A DNA stretch of 64,000 bases, taken from assembly GCA_963693085.1 (NCBI GenBank), contig OY856409.1, positions 661,663,591-661,727,590 on the forward strand, written 5' to 3'. Position 1 is the first letter of the stretch; each line of letters opens with the position of its first letter. The notes beneath the pieces are model-generated. The model was not told the DNA's origin. It did no database searches and saw only the letters and a program-made list of their open reading frames with translations. The translations under genes were made by a program, and so were the position numbers. Source of the stretch: Alisma plantago-aquatica (lineage: Eukaryota > Streptophyta > Magnoliopsida > Alismatales > Alismataceae). Positions 1 to 11,460 of this stretch are shown here, piece after piece.

Positions 1-130
1 CCTACCCATAATGGTGGTTGAATGTGGCTAACCTCAGTGGTTACCAAAACGGTGAGCCCTAATTTCAACGGTCTCCAAAGTGGGTCCTACCTTATGTGGT
101 CGATGAGGAATTCTACCCATGGTCTCTATG
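1..130 (+). repeat. Degenerate GGTCGATGAG / GGTYRCCAAAG short-motif array (tail)
   Basis: Cores related to GGTCGATGAG and GGTTACCAAAA recur every 26-33 bp, separated by AACCCTAA-like spacers. It is the tail of the array that is complete at 10980-11460 in the other LTR of this element. Confidence 0.6.
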
Positions 131-1511
131 TTTCCTAGTCTATGATTGATGGTGTTTTGATTAATTAACCCTAATTCGTTAGTGCTTGGTTACATATGAT
201 CTAATAGTCTTACCTTTTCCCTTGAATGAATAACAAACCTAAGGTTTTTGTAAGCTGCTGATTGGAAATGTATTTTAACTTTTTTCAATGAACTTAACCC
301 TAATACAAGTAAGTGATGATGATACATAGCTTCTTGTGTGATTAGTATGATGATGGGATACTTTCTCTCTCTATGTTGTTGTAACCCTAATTTTTGTGAT
401 ATGAACATCATAGTTCCCAAATTAGTTATTTTGAACTTATATGTGCCACATGTATGGTGATGGTTTGATGAGCCTTGATGAGGCATGGAAAGATAATGAT
501 GTTATTACATGGAATAATGTGATGGTTTTAATGAACTTTGGGCCTAGTTGAGCCTCTAGTGAGTTGTTATCCTCTTCATGATGTGACAAAAAATTGATAC
601 TGTGATGGTATGATGATGAGTATGATCTCATGTATGTCGATGAAATAGTACCATGTGATTATGTGATAAACATTATATCTCATATGTTTTATATCTTCTA
701 AAGTTGCAATCTACCCATGTTTTTATATAACTCTTTTAGGGTTTGTATGTAGCTTATATGATGCAATCTTAACTTTCCCAATTGGAATTAACTAATGAAG
801 TGAAACCCTAATCATGTAGTGCTCTATGATGTAGAACTATTCCAGCATCAGAACTTGTTGGATGGGGAAATGAGTATTCCTAAAGGAAGCTCGGAGTGCA
901 TACTGTTGAGTATGCGGGATGCAAGTAACTGTGCCCTTGACATCCTGATCCCAAGGTTTTGAGGATGGCTGCGGTCATACCTCAGAAGGAGAATGGCTAT
1001 GGCCATATCTCAAGTTTTGTATATGTGATGTGATTGAGGACAACTGCAGTTGTACCTCAGATGATACTGTTTGAATACCTAGTTCCACTATTATCATGGC
1101 CTTTATAAGTGCGTACTAGGCTATTTCACTAGTACCATGACCTTTAGAAGGGCAGACTAGGCTGTTCCACTAGTGTTGTAACATGTACCAAGGTGGACTA
1201 GGTTATGTTGTAGCTTGACCTTATGTGTCACTGTGGTGGAACCGTACTAATTGGGGATAGGTGAGATCTTAGGATTCCAACTCTCCTATCTTGTACGCAA
1301 CTGAGTGTGACCAAGTTATGGTTAGTTGGATTTTAAGTGATATGACTTAAACTCCCAGGGCTTAATAAAAGACATAATCCAACGGTATAGTATATCCGTT
1401 AGGGTTACACACAACACTTCACATTGGATAATAACCCTTGCTTGCTCCTTTTATATATAGATGTTGTATGATGCAACATAGAAGGTAGACATGGTTATAT
1501 TGTTAGATAAT

Positions 1512-1700
1512 CATGTTGATAGATATGCTCATATTGATAGCTATGCTTATGCTGCTAGACTTTCTTACGTTGTTAGTCATGCCTATGTTGTTAGCTATGC
1601 TTATTGCTATTAGACTTGCTTATGACATTAGCTATGCTTATACTATTAGCCCTACTAATGATGTCAACTATGTTTATGATGATAGTTATGCCCATGATGC
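1512..1700 (+). repeat. 18-bp tandem repeat inside the A1 5' LTR
   Basis: Units of the form CATRTTGATAGCTATGCT recur at 1512, 1530, 1548, 1566 and 1584, an exact 18-bp step, then become degenerate. Because 18 is a multiple of three, the block stays open in one frame and yields a leucine- and methionine-rich product with no recognisable domain. The same block is at 12706-12900, and a minus-strand version is in the LTRs of B near 16780-17060. Confidence 0.75.
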
Positions 1701-2333
1701 TAACTACACCCGATCTCCTGAGAAAAATGTTAACATTTCAATGCTACAAATAAAATTCCCATTAGAACTTCCCTTAAAAGAAGTTTATATATCTGCTATG
1801 TCAATTTTTTTATGTAATCTACTCCGTCTATTCAATTACTTAACTTGTTGTAATCAATAAGTGTTGTTGAGAGTTATATCTCTTGTTGGTACATGGGTCT
1901 CACCTCATGGTCACCACATATTTTTAGGTGATCGGAAACAGTGACAACAGGCCCATGGTAAACTGCTTCACTAAGGTTTAGTGTGTCATAGAGTCATCCA
2001 TGTACTCTTAGGTCTGGGCGGGAAAGTTTGTATATGATGTTTTCAACCAACTCATGTTTTTCATACCATTCTATTGCTTGTACATGTGGTATATGCGGAT
2101 CACGTTCTTCTGTATGTATATGTAGTGGTTGAGGCCACATATTAATTTTACAAGATACTTGGCATGATATATGAATAAATGTAATATGTTGGACTTCTAT
2201 GTAAATGTTCTTGATTATGATTGTGGAATAAATTAGTTTTAATTATTTGCATTTTCAACTATGTGGTTAATTAGTAATCAATTGTGTTTTGAGTTTTAGG
2301 TAATCTCATTTAGTGTGACAAGTTCTTTCAAGT

Positions 2334-2345
2334 TGGTGTCATAGC
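2334..2345 (+). other. A1 primer-binding site (initiator tRNA-Met type)
   Basis: The 12 bases starting three bases after the LTR end differ at two positions from TGGTATCAGAGC, the usual complement of the initiator methionine tRNA 3' end in plant retrotransposons. B and A3 have closer matches at the same distance from their LTR ends. Confidence 0.8.
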
Positions 2346-3190
2346 TTTAGGCTCGTTGAGTCTACAAGTACACTAGGACTTAGGACTAGGATGATGCCTA
2401 AGTAAGGAACATGACATGTGAACATGATGCATACTACCTAATCTTAGTACTTGGATGCCTTGGCTAGGTATTCATTTATTGAAGAAAAGGTAAGTGTGGA
2501 AGTCTTAGATTGTTATATTTTTTATTACTCTGATCAAGTAGTTGGTTTGAAAGTCTAAAGAGCATAATGAATGAGAACTCATGGTGAAAATATCTCGATC
2601 TTACCTTAAAAGAAGATGAAAATCACACTGTGACCTATCAAAAACTTAAATGTTTGGTTACTAAAAAGAAAGATACGACACCATGAAACCTAAATTGGAA
2701 TATGAATAAGATAAAGAGGAGTTTTTGAAGTTGAAATTTTAAGAAGATAATGAAGTAAAACATGGATAAATCTGTGCTAATAAAATGACTCAAGGTTTAA
2801 AATCCATGTCAAATGAAGAGAACTCCTGAGATAAGTGTCATGTGAAAAGATGAATAAGAACAATAACAGATGAATAAGTGAAACATGATCTAACCTTATA
2901 CCAATTTACATGAGTAAGAAGATGTTAATGGAACATTAATATGACACATGGAAGAGATTAAAGGGAGATGATCCCTATAAAATGAAGAAAATGTGAAAAT
3001 GATGAACTATCCTCAATAAGTTATTGAAAACACATGTTAATACAAGGACATACACAAAAATGGTAAATTGTTAATGGGAAAGGAGCAAGGAAATACACTA
3101 ATCTTGATAAAATATATGTCGATGGGAAGGAACCCAGGTGGAAAAGGTAAAATGATGCATAAAAGTGGTAACTTGCATGAGGAAGATAGG
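2346..3190 (+). other. A-rich segment in place of gag, shared by A1 and B
   Basis: This stretch follows the primer-binding site where gag is expected. It has no retrotransposon gag motif and no zinc knuckle, and does not resemble the gag of A3 (50370-51592). It does align base for base with the internal region of B on the minus strand (about 22450-23330), so two separately inserted elements carry it. Every frame is interrupted many times. It may be a very decayed gag of another lineage or captured host sequence. At about 3190 it joins sequence homologous to A3 protease. Confidence 0.55.
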
Positions 3191-5574
3191 ATCGGTGACC
3201 CCTTGCTAGTAACCCCTGGACAATGCTGCTGTGTTGTGGGAGGTGTGTTTTCCTTTGTGTTTTTTCTTTTTGAGGCGTAGCTTTCAAGTGGAACTTATAC
3301 CACTAGGTATGCATGTATTTGTCGTAATCGTGACGGTGGACACCTTAGTGACACATGGTTGCTTTGGAACATGGTTCCAAGATCAATATGTTTTGTGATG
3401 GGAATGCTTTTTGAGCCTTCCAAGAGTTAGAAAGACTCCTCCTATATGTTCTGAGTTGGTTATGATGGAAGAGAAGCTGATGAGACCAGGGTGTGAGTTC
3501 TTCTTAGCACATGTATTAGATAGCAAGGTGATGAGTTCTAGTATCTAGGGTGTACCAATAGTATGTGAGTCAGGAGATAATTACCAGATGAAATTCCTAG
3601 TGCTTCTTTTCCCTTATAAAGAGAGAATTTGATGTTGAGACCCTCCAAATGTTGTTTGGAAAGAAGAGGAGTGGTTTCATGATGCTGTATATGGGCTACC
3701 AATAGTTGGTTAAGATCACTGCCAATGATAGATGGTTTGTTGACCAGTCGATAAGTGCTATAGTGTTCCTTCAGAGAGACCAGAGGTTGGAATATCATCA
3801 GATGAAGATCAAAGTGGATGGCATTAGTGGTATGGTCAATATGAGTTCATAGTTGTTCCACTTAGACTAACTAATGCATCAACCACATTTAAGGACTTGA
3901 TGAATGGAGAGCTTAGGTTGTGTCCTTATGAGTCGTGGTAGGTTTTGTGGATAACATCTCAATGTAATTCAGAGATGGCCAGAAGCATGGAGAACATCTT
4001 CTCTAATCCCTAGGAGTGTTCAAGAAACAATAATTGTGTATTGAATTCAACAAGAGTGAGTTCAGGGTGAGTAAAGTGTCTTCTCAGGGTTATGATATAT
4101 CTACTAAGTATGTTGTATTTCCAAGTAAGGTGAAGATAGTGTCAGAGTGGGAGAAACCTAGACATTGACTGAGACTCAAAGCTTCTTAAGGCTAGTAGGA
4201 CACTGTAGGAAGTCCATTCAGAATGTCAGTGTCGTTGCTTTACCCCAAACAAGGTTGACTAGGTAAGGTTTTCCTTCTTGTATGGAATGATATGTGTACA
4301 CATTGGTGTCAACATTCTTTCTAGATGTTGAAGGAGAAATTGGAAAGTGTTCCAGTGTTAGTTTTTCTAGAACAAAGGGAAGGATACATCACCTTATGTA
4401 TCACTTCAAGAAATGGTTTGGGATACATGTCGATATGATATATGGTCAACCAGGAAGTCATCTTCGTCAACGTTTGCATACAGGACATAGTTATGCTCTT
4501 TGATGTATCATGAAATAAGACATACCATCATCACTTCAATAAGAGGATGTATAGTTGGAAGTATCACAGTTGGCAGGATCATGGATACAATTACAAGTCA
4601 AATCAATGTTGCTAGAGCGGGACATAGAGGTACAAGTGGATGATACCATGATATAGGACATCAGATCAGAGTATCACAATGGGGAGTATGATAGCTTCCA
4701 TAGGCCAGGTGATAAGAGAGTGTATGATTCTACAACTAGACAATGGTTCCAAGTGTTGATGGTTTGAGTGAGATAGTACTTGAGGAGACTCATCTTTGAC
4801 ACACGATGTATCCAGTAAATACACAGATGTATCATAAATGTGAAATGACAACTAAGTATGGAACAAGGTATGACATAGATATGGTCATATGCACAGTTGT
4901 CAGTCAGTCATTAAGAAACATTAGAAGCCTACAGAAATAAGTATATAGTGAAAGTTCAACACAACTTTATGTGGAAGATAGATGGTAAGTCAACCATTTA
5001 GATGATTAGAGAATCTTCTAAGAACATATGTCCTATAGTTCTTGACAGTTAGGGGATATCCACCTGATTGATGGAGTTTCTTACTACAACAACCACCTGA
5101 GGAGCATAGACATGACACCTTGTGAAGTTACACATGGTAAGAGATACATGACATTCCATGATTGGTAAGATAAAGTATAGATTCTGAGTGATGTGTTGAT
5201 ACTACAGACTATAATGAAGGACATGGTGATTCAACAATAGATGGGAATAGTTCAGGACAGGAAACTAGGGTTCCTAGTTGGAAGTTACTACTAGAGTTTT
5301 GATGTTGAATATTATTTTCTTCGTTCCATGAGAGAGTAAGTGTCACCTTGTATAAGACAAGAGACACAGACAATGGAGATGGAGCTGGATGAGGATGTTT
5401 TCTTATAGAAGGTTTCTATGTTGACCCAAGGTGACACATACAAGAGTTGAGGAAGAAGAACATGATTTCTATGAAAACGTTGTGACCTCACCATGTGATG
5501 GAAGTAACCATGTGGAGGATTGTGGATGAGGTGCATAGGAGGTAACCATCTTTGCATGCCTTGGATTTTGGGGG
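3190..5574 (+). pseudogene. Decayed gypsy pol (protease tail, RT, RNase H, integrase) of A1
   Basis: The order of domain remnants matches pol of A3, with many stops, frameshifts and deletions. The post-protease linker is at about 3465-3570 and can be followed residue by residue against A3 at 55740-55850. An RT segment with YGQYEF- and LTNAS-like motifs is at about 3831-3900, and the place of the catalytic box reads FVDN at about 3939-3955, so the second aspartate is lost. An RNase H entry segment is near 4240-4290, an integrase zinc-finger remnant near 4770-4860, an integrase core remnant near 5030-5190, and a chromodomain-end remnant near 5460-5560. It cannot make an enzyme. Confidence 0.75.
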
Positions 5575-5600
5575 CGGAATCCCTATTATGGGTTTATGGT
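5565..5600 (+). other. A1 polypurine tract region
   Basis: A TTTGGGGGCGGAAT block is followed by ATGGGTTTATGGT directly before the 3' LTR. The same two-part arrangement sits before the 3' LTRs of A3 (58711-58744) and B (21007-21040, minus), which identifies it as the plus-strand priming site. Confidence 0.7.
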
Positions 5601-6014
5601 TGTACGAACCCTAACCTTGCTTTTTTGTTGAACATGCTTGCTTATCACAATTAGATGCTTAAAACCTTAATAAAAATGTTCTTTTATATCATGTGACAAG
5701 CTTATGTTTCAAGTTTGGTCCAATTTGGACACTGTTTGAGATAGTTATACATATATGTGCTTGTTTTGGACCTAATTGCAATTTACCCACATTTAGGGGT
5801 CTTCTTGCAATTTCACATGCTTGTTGTGTCTCACATGTTTTTTCACATCATGTTTGATATAGTGGTGCTTTGGGGCGCCTTTTTACACCTTGGTTTGCGT
5901 GGTGACACCACATGTTGAGAATTAGGGTTTGCATGGATGCCCTAACTCACATGGTTGACCTTGAAGTGTGTTGACCGATGAGACCACCTTGTGTTGGGGG
6001 TCACCAAAGTTTTG
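5601..6014 (+). mobile_element. A1 3' LTR, first piece
   Basis: It starts with TGTACGAACC (family consensus TGTAAGACCC) right after the polypurine tract. After 414 bp it is interrupted by solo LTR H. The TTTTG at 6010-6014 is repeated at 9877-9881, and the LTR continues from 9882. The apparent 414-bp duplication of the LTR start, here and at 6015, is explained by the insertion of H. Confidence 0.85.
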
Positions 6015-6741
6015 TGTAAGATCCTAGACCTTGCCTTTCTGGTTGAACATGCTTTCTTATCATAATTTAATGCTTAAAACCTTAATCAAACCTTGTGATG
6101 TGCTTTGAGATCATGTGGCAAGCTTACATTTCAAGTTTGGTCTAGTTTGGACACTGTTTGAGCTAGTTATGAATATATATGTTTGTTTTGGACTTAATTT
6201 CAATTTACCCCTATCTAGGGATTTTCTCATAGTTCATCACATTATTTTTGTACCTCACATGTGTTGACATCATGATGACTTTAGTTGAGATTTGGGGCAC
6301 CTTGTCACACCTTGGTTTGAGTGGTGACACCTCATGTGTGAGATTAGGGTTTGCATGGATGCCTTAAGTGGATGGTTGATCTTGATGTGTGTTGACCGAT
6401 GAGCTCTTGTTTTGGTGATCTCCAAGGATCCTGTAATTAATGTTTTTTTCCGGTCGATGATGTTTTGAGTGTGCCCTCTATTCTTGGCGGTCGATGAGGC
6501 TCATGACCCCTCTAGGGCGCCAAGAATCCCTAAGTTGGTTTTGGCAATCGATTGAGTTTTGATTATCTTGGTCACCTATCAGTTTTTTTTTCTTTTTCTG
6601 GACTTAGTGGTCACTTGGTAATCTTGTTTTTTTATCCCTTAGTTCCATGCATGAGTGTGGTGTTTGCATGGACGAGATCCTTTGGATACACAGTATGTTT
6701 AGCATGACACCTAACCCCTTTCTCTCTCTCCTACCCTATGT

Positions 6742-6749
6742 TATATAAA
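6742..6749 (+). promoter_or_regulatory. Candidate TATA box of LTR H
   Basis: TATATAAA lies just after a CTTTCTCTCTCTC tract and before a CT-rich leader, the usual layout of a plant LTR promoter. Transcription would start roughly 30 bp downstream. The equivalent site in the A1 3' LTR is the weaker TACATAAA at 10196. Confidence 0.65.
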
Positions 6750-6961
6750 CCCCTCTCTTTGCATCCATATAACCTATTTGCACCCTAGTTTCCTCTCTCT
6801 TCTTATTTGTTCTTGTAGCTCCTCCCCTTAGTGTTTAGTGGAGAAGGAGGTTCTAAAGAAGGAGAAGAAGGTGGACCGGTCACCCTTGCATGTTGAGCTA
6901 GGGTTTGGATCTACCTTTCTTGTGATCGTTTGGTGCATCCTTGTTCTTCTTCTTAGTCTTG

Positions 6962-9426
6962 GTAAGTGAGATGTTCCTCTCACCTTCATTTTTCTTTCTA
7001 CCCTACCCTTCTTTTTTCTATTATTGTCTTTGTGTTCTATGGTATTGCTTGAGATAGAGCTTGAGGAACTTCTCTTCTTTGCCTTTACACCTAGGGTTTG
7101 CTCTCTTTCTTGCTTATTTGACCTAGGGTTTCTTTCTTTCTTGGAGTTGGAGCTATCTTGGCCGTGAGGAGTGCTCAAGCTAGGGTTTCTTTCCCTTTTT
7201 ATTCAAGCTATCTTGTTGTTTGGAGTTTTCTACATCAACTCTAAGGTGAATTATATAACTTTCTCCACTGTTATTGCTTACTTCTACCTTGCATGCACCT
7301 AATCTTTCCCAAAAATGTCGTTCTAAGTAGAAAGGTAATATTCTTTACCTTGGGTTCATATCTACATGGTAATCTTGAGTAGGTAACTCTTCTTGGATGA
7401 ATCCTAACTCTTGTACTTGAGTTTACCTTGGTGATGGAAGTTTTAAAGCTTGCATGCTTGTGCAAATTGTTGATTTTTACTCTTGGATTTCTAGGGTTTT
7501 AACTTGGTTTTCCTCCTTGATATGGTACCCAATAGTTTGGTCTTAGGTTAGTTGACTGGGCTCCCTTGTACCAATAGATGGCTTTGATTTTTTGGCTATT
7601 TTGTATTTTATGTGGTTGCCAAGGATTTACCTTATGATCTGGTCTCTAAGAGGGTTGACACCATAGTGGTCAATGAGATTTTTCATCTCTCTTTGGTCGC
7701 CAAGATTTCACCTATGTGGTTGTTGAGCTTGATCTTCTTCGGTCACCAAGGATCATAGCAGTCTGTGGTTGCTATGCTCATGTTCTTCTTCAATCACTAA
7801 TGCCTCATGCCTTCTTCATTCGATGATGTCACCCAACCTCGGCGGTTGATGAAGAAGGTGAATCTAGTTTCAACAATAGCCAATAATTCTGATTCATGGT
7901 GGTTGCCAACCACTTTGTTCCCTAGCGGTCGATGACACCACTAACCCTAAGTGGATGATGAAGTTTCCTGACCTATATGGTTGTCATGTTGTGTTGACCT
8001 TATGAAGTTGATGTTTTGACTTTATACACTCATGATTGATAGTGTTTTGATTTTTGTAACCATAATTCGTTGGTGTTGGGTTATTCTTGATTTAGTATTC
8101 TTACCTTTGCCCTCGAATGAGTACAAACTTAATGTTTTAAGTAGAGTGTTGTTTAGTAATGTTAATCCAATTATTCTCAATGAAGCTAACCCTAATTTTA
8201 TATCTTATGAACATTAGGACTTTTGGATATTATGTTGTATTAGCTTATGTATCACATGTATGGTGATGAAATGATGAGCCTTGATGGGGCATGGAAAGAT
8301 AATGATGTTCTCACATGGAATGATGTGAATGGACTTATGCCCTTAGATATAGCTATGTGCCCTATTTGAGGTGTTATCCTCTATATGATGTGAAAAGGAA
8401 TTGTACTTGTGATGGTATGATGATGATTATGGCTATGTGTATGGAAGTGAAATAGTACCATGTGGGGATGTAACAAACTTTATACTTCATATATTTATCT
8501 TCTGAGGTTGGAATCTACCCATGCTTTTGTAGAATTCTTTTAGGGTTTGTACGTGACTTGATTGTTGCAGCCTTAAATCGAATGAATGAACTTAACTAAT
8601 CAACTAAAACCCTAATCATGTAGTTCCATGTGCCATAGATCTGTTCCAATTTAGGACTTGCTGGGTGGTGATACACATTCTCCTCTAGTGGAAGCTCGGA
8701 GCCGTATACTATTGAGTATATGCATGTTCACAAGCATGGCTGTGGTCATACCTTGGCAGGAGAACAGATGCAGTCATATATCAGATTTTGTACATATGAT
8801 GAGATTGAGGACATCTGCAGTTTTACCTCAGATATACCTTAGTTTCACTAGTACCATGACCTTTTAAGGATAGACTAGACTGTTCACTAGTGCCATGACC
8901 TATATACCAAGGGAGGACTAGGCTATTTTGTAGCCTGACCTTATGTGTTACTGCGGCAAACTTGTACTGGCCAAGGGTGGATGAGATCTTAGGATTCCAA
9001 TTCTCCTATAGATCTTGTATGGAACTGATTTTGACTTAGCAGTGTTCAGTTGGAGTTGAGTGGCATACCTCAACTCCTCAAGGCTCAATAAAAGATGTAA
9101 TCCATTCATGTAGTATATTTGTTTAGTATTAAACATGATTCAGATTGGATGTTAGCCCTTACCGTGTTTCTTATAATGTTTATTTGCTGTATAATTTGGT
9201 AAGAGAAATCAATAGTATTGAAAGTGGTAGCTTTACATGTTTCCCTATATGTTGGGTTAATCATGTCTTACTTGTTTTAGTTACTTAAATTGCTTAACCT
9301 ATTTATTTAGTTGAATCTGTCATCCTGTTTAACAATGGTACTTGTTGTAATTGATAACTATTGGTTGAGAGTTATATCTCTCACTGGGACATGGGTCTCA
9401 CCTCATGGGTCACCACATCTTTTTAG
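6962..9426 (+). other. Candidate intron within LTR H
   Basis: CTTG|GTAAGTGAG at 6961/6962 is close to the plant donor consensus, and CATCTTTTTAG at 9416-9426 is a fair acceptor. The pair would remove about 2.5 kb, including the short-motif array, from the leader of a transcript started at the LTR promoter. Matching pairs occur in the A1 3' LTR, in both LTRs of B and, with different sequence, in C and G. Splicing is inferred; no transcript evidence is available here. Confidence 0.4.
7590..8000 (+). repeat. Degenerate GGTCGCCAAG / GGTCGATGA array in LTR H
   Basis: Roughly a dozen diverged cores related to GTGGTCGCCAAG and GCGGTCGATGA recur at about 26-40 bp, often in alternation. The spacers are not conserved. 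The array is in the same LTR position as those at 10980-11460, 13572-13887 and, on the minus strand, in B. Confidence 0.6.
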
Positions 9427-10195
9427 GTAGTTGTCAATGGTGTGGACAAGATCATAGTGCTGAGGAGTAGCTTGGAGAGCCATAGAAGTAGAGGTTTGAT
9501 AGTTTTTGATAGTAGTTGTAGAGTCCTAAAGTCATTCATGTATTATCAGGTTCGGGCATGGGATGTTTTGAAGATGATATGTATCTTGACACATGGTTTG
9601 ATAGTATACCTATGTTTTGTATATGGCATGTGTTGGGCATCTCTCGTTTGTATACATGTTTTGGTTGATGCCACTATTCATATATGTAAAAACTTGATAT
9701 GTATGTGATGTGATACAAGTTTTTATACCCTTATGTAATGTTTTCTAGACATGATAGTAGTATATAAATTGGTTTTAGTTTACCCTATTTTCTGTTGTAT
9801 GGTTGCTTAGTAGTTGATCATGTGCTTTGTTTTGACTAATCTCATTTGGTGTGGCAGGGTGTCACATCATGTGACATTTTGTGTATTCGTTCTAGGGCTG
9901 GTGATCACCAAGGTCTCTTGTGATTCCTAGGGTTGGTGATTGATGAAGATTCTAACCCCTCTTGGTCGCCAAAATCCCTAGGGTTAGCGGCCGTTTGGAT
10001 TTCTGATTAGTTGGTTTCAAAAAAATATTTTAGTGGTCATTTGTTTTTGCTGGACAAATTTGTTCATTTGGTTTTTTTGTTATGGTCACCCTAGTTGCAT
10101 GTATGAGTGAGGTTCTTGCATGGGAGAGATACCTTGGACACATGGCATGCTTAGATTCACACCTAACCCCCTTTCTCTCTCTCCCACCTAAAGCT

Positions 10196-10203
10196 ACATA
10201 AAC
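10196..10203 (+). promoter_or_regulatory. Candidate TATA box of the A1 3' LTR
   Basis: TACATAAA sits where TATATAAA sits in H, after the same CTTTCTCTCTCTCCCACC tract and before a CT-rich leader. The T-to-C change would weaken it. Confidence 0.5.
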
Positions 10204-10979
10204 CTCCCTCCTTGCATGCAAACAACCTCTTTACACACCTAGATTTCTCTCTCTTCTTCCTTTGTGTCTTGGAGCTCATTCCCTTTTTGCTTGGTGGTGA
10301 AGGAGGAGCTCAAGGTTGAAAAGAAGGTCAGTCTACCTTGCATGTAGAGCCGGGGTTTGGATCTACTCTTCTTGTGATCGTTTGGTGCCATCTTGCTCCT
10401 GTTCTTGGTTTTGGTAAGTGAGATCTCCTTATTTCTTTGTTCTTCTTGCTTCCCTATCTTCTTCTTTCTCTTCTTGTCTGAAATCATGGCATTCCATGGT
10501 GGTTCTTGATTTAGAACTTGAAGAACATATCTTTCTTTCTTTCTTGACCTAAGGTTTGCTTCCTTGTTGGAGAGGAAGCTAGCTTGGCTAAGAGGAGTTC
10601 TCATGCTAGGGTTTCTTTCCCCTTTCCTCTAAGCTATTTGCTGTTTGAAGTTTCTTCATCTTTTCTAAGGCAAGTTATATAACTTTCTCCATGTTTATTG
10701 CTTACACTCCTCTTGCATGTACATGATCTTGCCTAAAATGTTGATTCTAAGTAGAATGTTAATATCCTTTACCTAGGGTTTGTGTTTACATGTCAATCTT
10801 GAGTAGCTAACTCTTCTTGGATGAACCAAAAACCCTTGTGCATGAACATTACTTGAGGATGAAAGTTTTGGTCCTTTCATGCTAGTGGAAACCATGGTTT
10901 TGTTCTCTCAAATGATGGTTGCTAATTAGAGCTTTGAAATGATCAACTTCCTTAAGAATGAAACTTGATGACCTTTCAA

Positions 10980-11460
10980 ATTCTTGATGATGACCAACCT
11001 GTTTCAGATCCTTGTGGTCGATGAGTTTTTGGTCTCTCCATGGTTGCCAAGATTTCTCTCCCTTTATGTGTCTCTAAGTTTTGATGTATGTAGTCGCTAA
11101 GAATGTTTCATCTTATGTGGTCGTCAATAATTTTTTCATCTCAAGTGGTCGATGAGATCTACACCTTTGATGGTCACCAAGGTTTTGTACCTTACGTGCT
11201 CACTAAGAATTTTGATGTTAATGGTCACAATAGTTGTGATTCCAATTGGTTGCCAATCCTAATGTTTTCATCGGTCGCCAATGTTGCTTAACCATAACGG
11301 TCATTGAAGTAACCCTAACCCTAGTGGCCATTGATGGTGCCTACCCGTAGTGGTCACTGAAGGTGCCTAACCTCAACAGTCGCTAAAGTGGTGAACCCTA
11401 ATATCAGCGGTTGCCAAAGTGGGTCCTACCTTATGTAGTCGATGAGGAGTTCTACCCATG
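10980..11460 (+). repeat. Degenerate GGTCGATGAG / GGTYGCCAA array in the A1 3' LTR
   Basis: The cores are spaced mostly 26-31 bp apart; between 11299 and 11437 six successive cores fall at steps of 27, 26, 26, 31 and 28 bp. Spacers often contain AACCCTAA. Inverted pairs are not obvious. It is the best-preserved copy of this array type in the window. Confidence 0.65.

Larger units (their letters stand above)
1..2330 (+). mobile_element. A1 5' LTR (right-hand part), Ty3/gypsy
   Basis: This is the last 2.3 kb of a long LTR that begins left of the window. It aligns over its whole length with 11330-13571, the matching part of the A1 3' LTR, with roughly 10% differences in the stretches compared by eye. 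It ends in a TTTAGTGTGAC block and a terminal CA at 2329-2330, directly followed by a primer-binding site. It carries several AACCCTAA-type motifs, an 18-bp tandem repeat at 1512-1700 and a splice-acceptor-like TTTTTAG at 1921-1927. The short open frame at 1513-1860 arises from the 18-bp repeat and is not a gene. Confidence 0.85.
6015..9876 (+). mobile_element. Solo LTR H of the same gypsy family, inserted in the A1 3' LTR
   Basis: This 3862-bp unit begins TGTAAGATCC and ends ATGTGACA. It is bounded by the 5-bp duplication TTTTG (6010-6014 and 9877-9881) and has no internal domain, so it is what remains after recombination between two LTRs. It includes a good TATA box (6742), a pyrimidine-rich leader, a splice-donor-like GTAAGTGAG (6962), a short-motif array (7590-8000) and an acceptor-like TTTTTAG (9426). 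It is clearly more diverged from the A1 LTRs than those are from each other, so it came from another family member. Confidence 0.85.

Noticed and set aside
1513..1860. 115-codon leucine/methionine-rich frame resembling a membrane protein
   Set aside because: It is produced by the 18-bp tandem repeat and is disrupted in the sister LTR.
5601..6428. A 414-bp tandem duplication at the start of the A1 3' LTR
   Set aside because: The second copy is the beginning of solo LTR H, with its own LTR ends and target duplication.
11305..11325. Interstitial telomere repeat (AACCCTAACCCTAG)
   Set aside because: Only two units are adjacent; the motif is part of the array spacers in the LTR.
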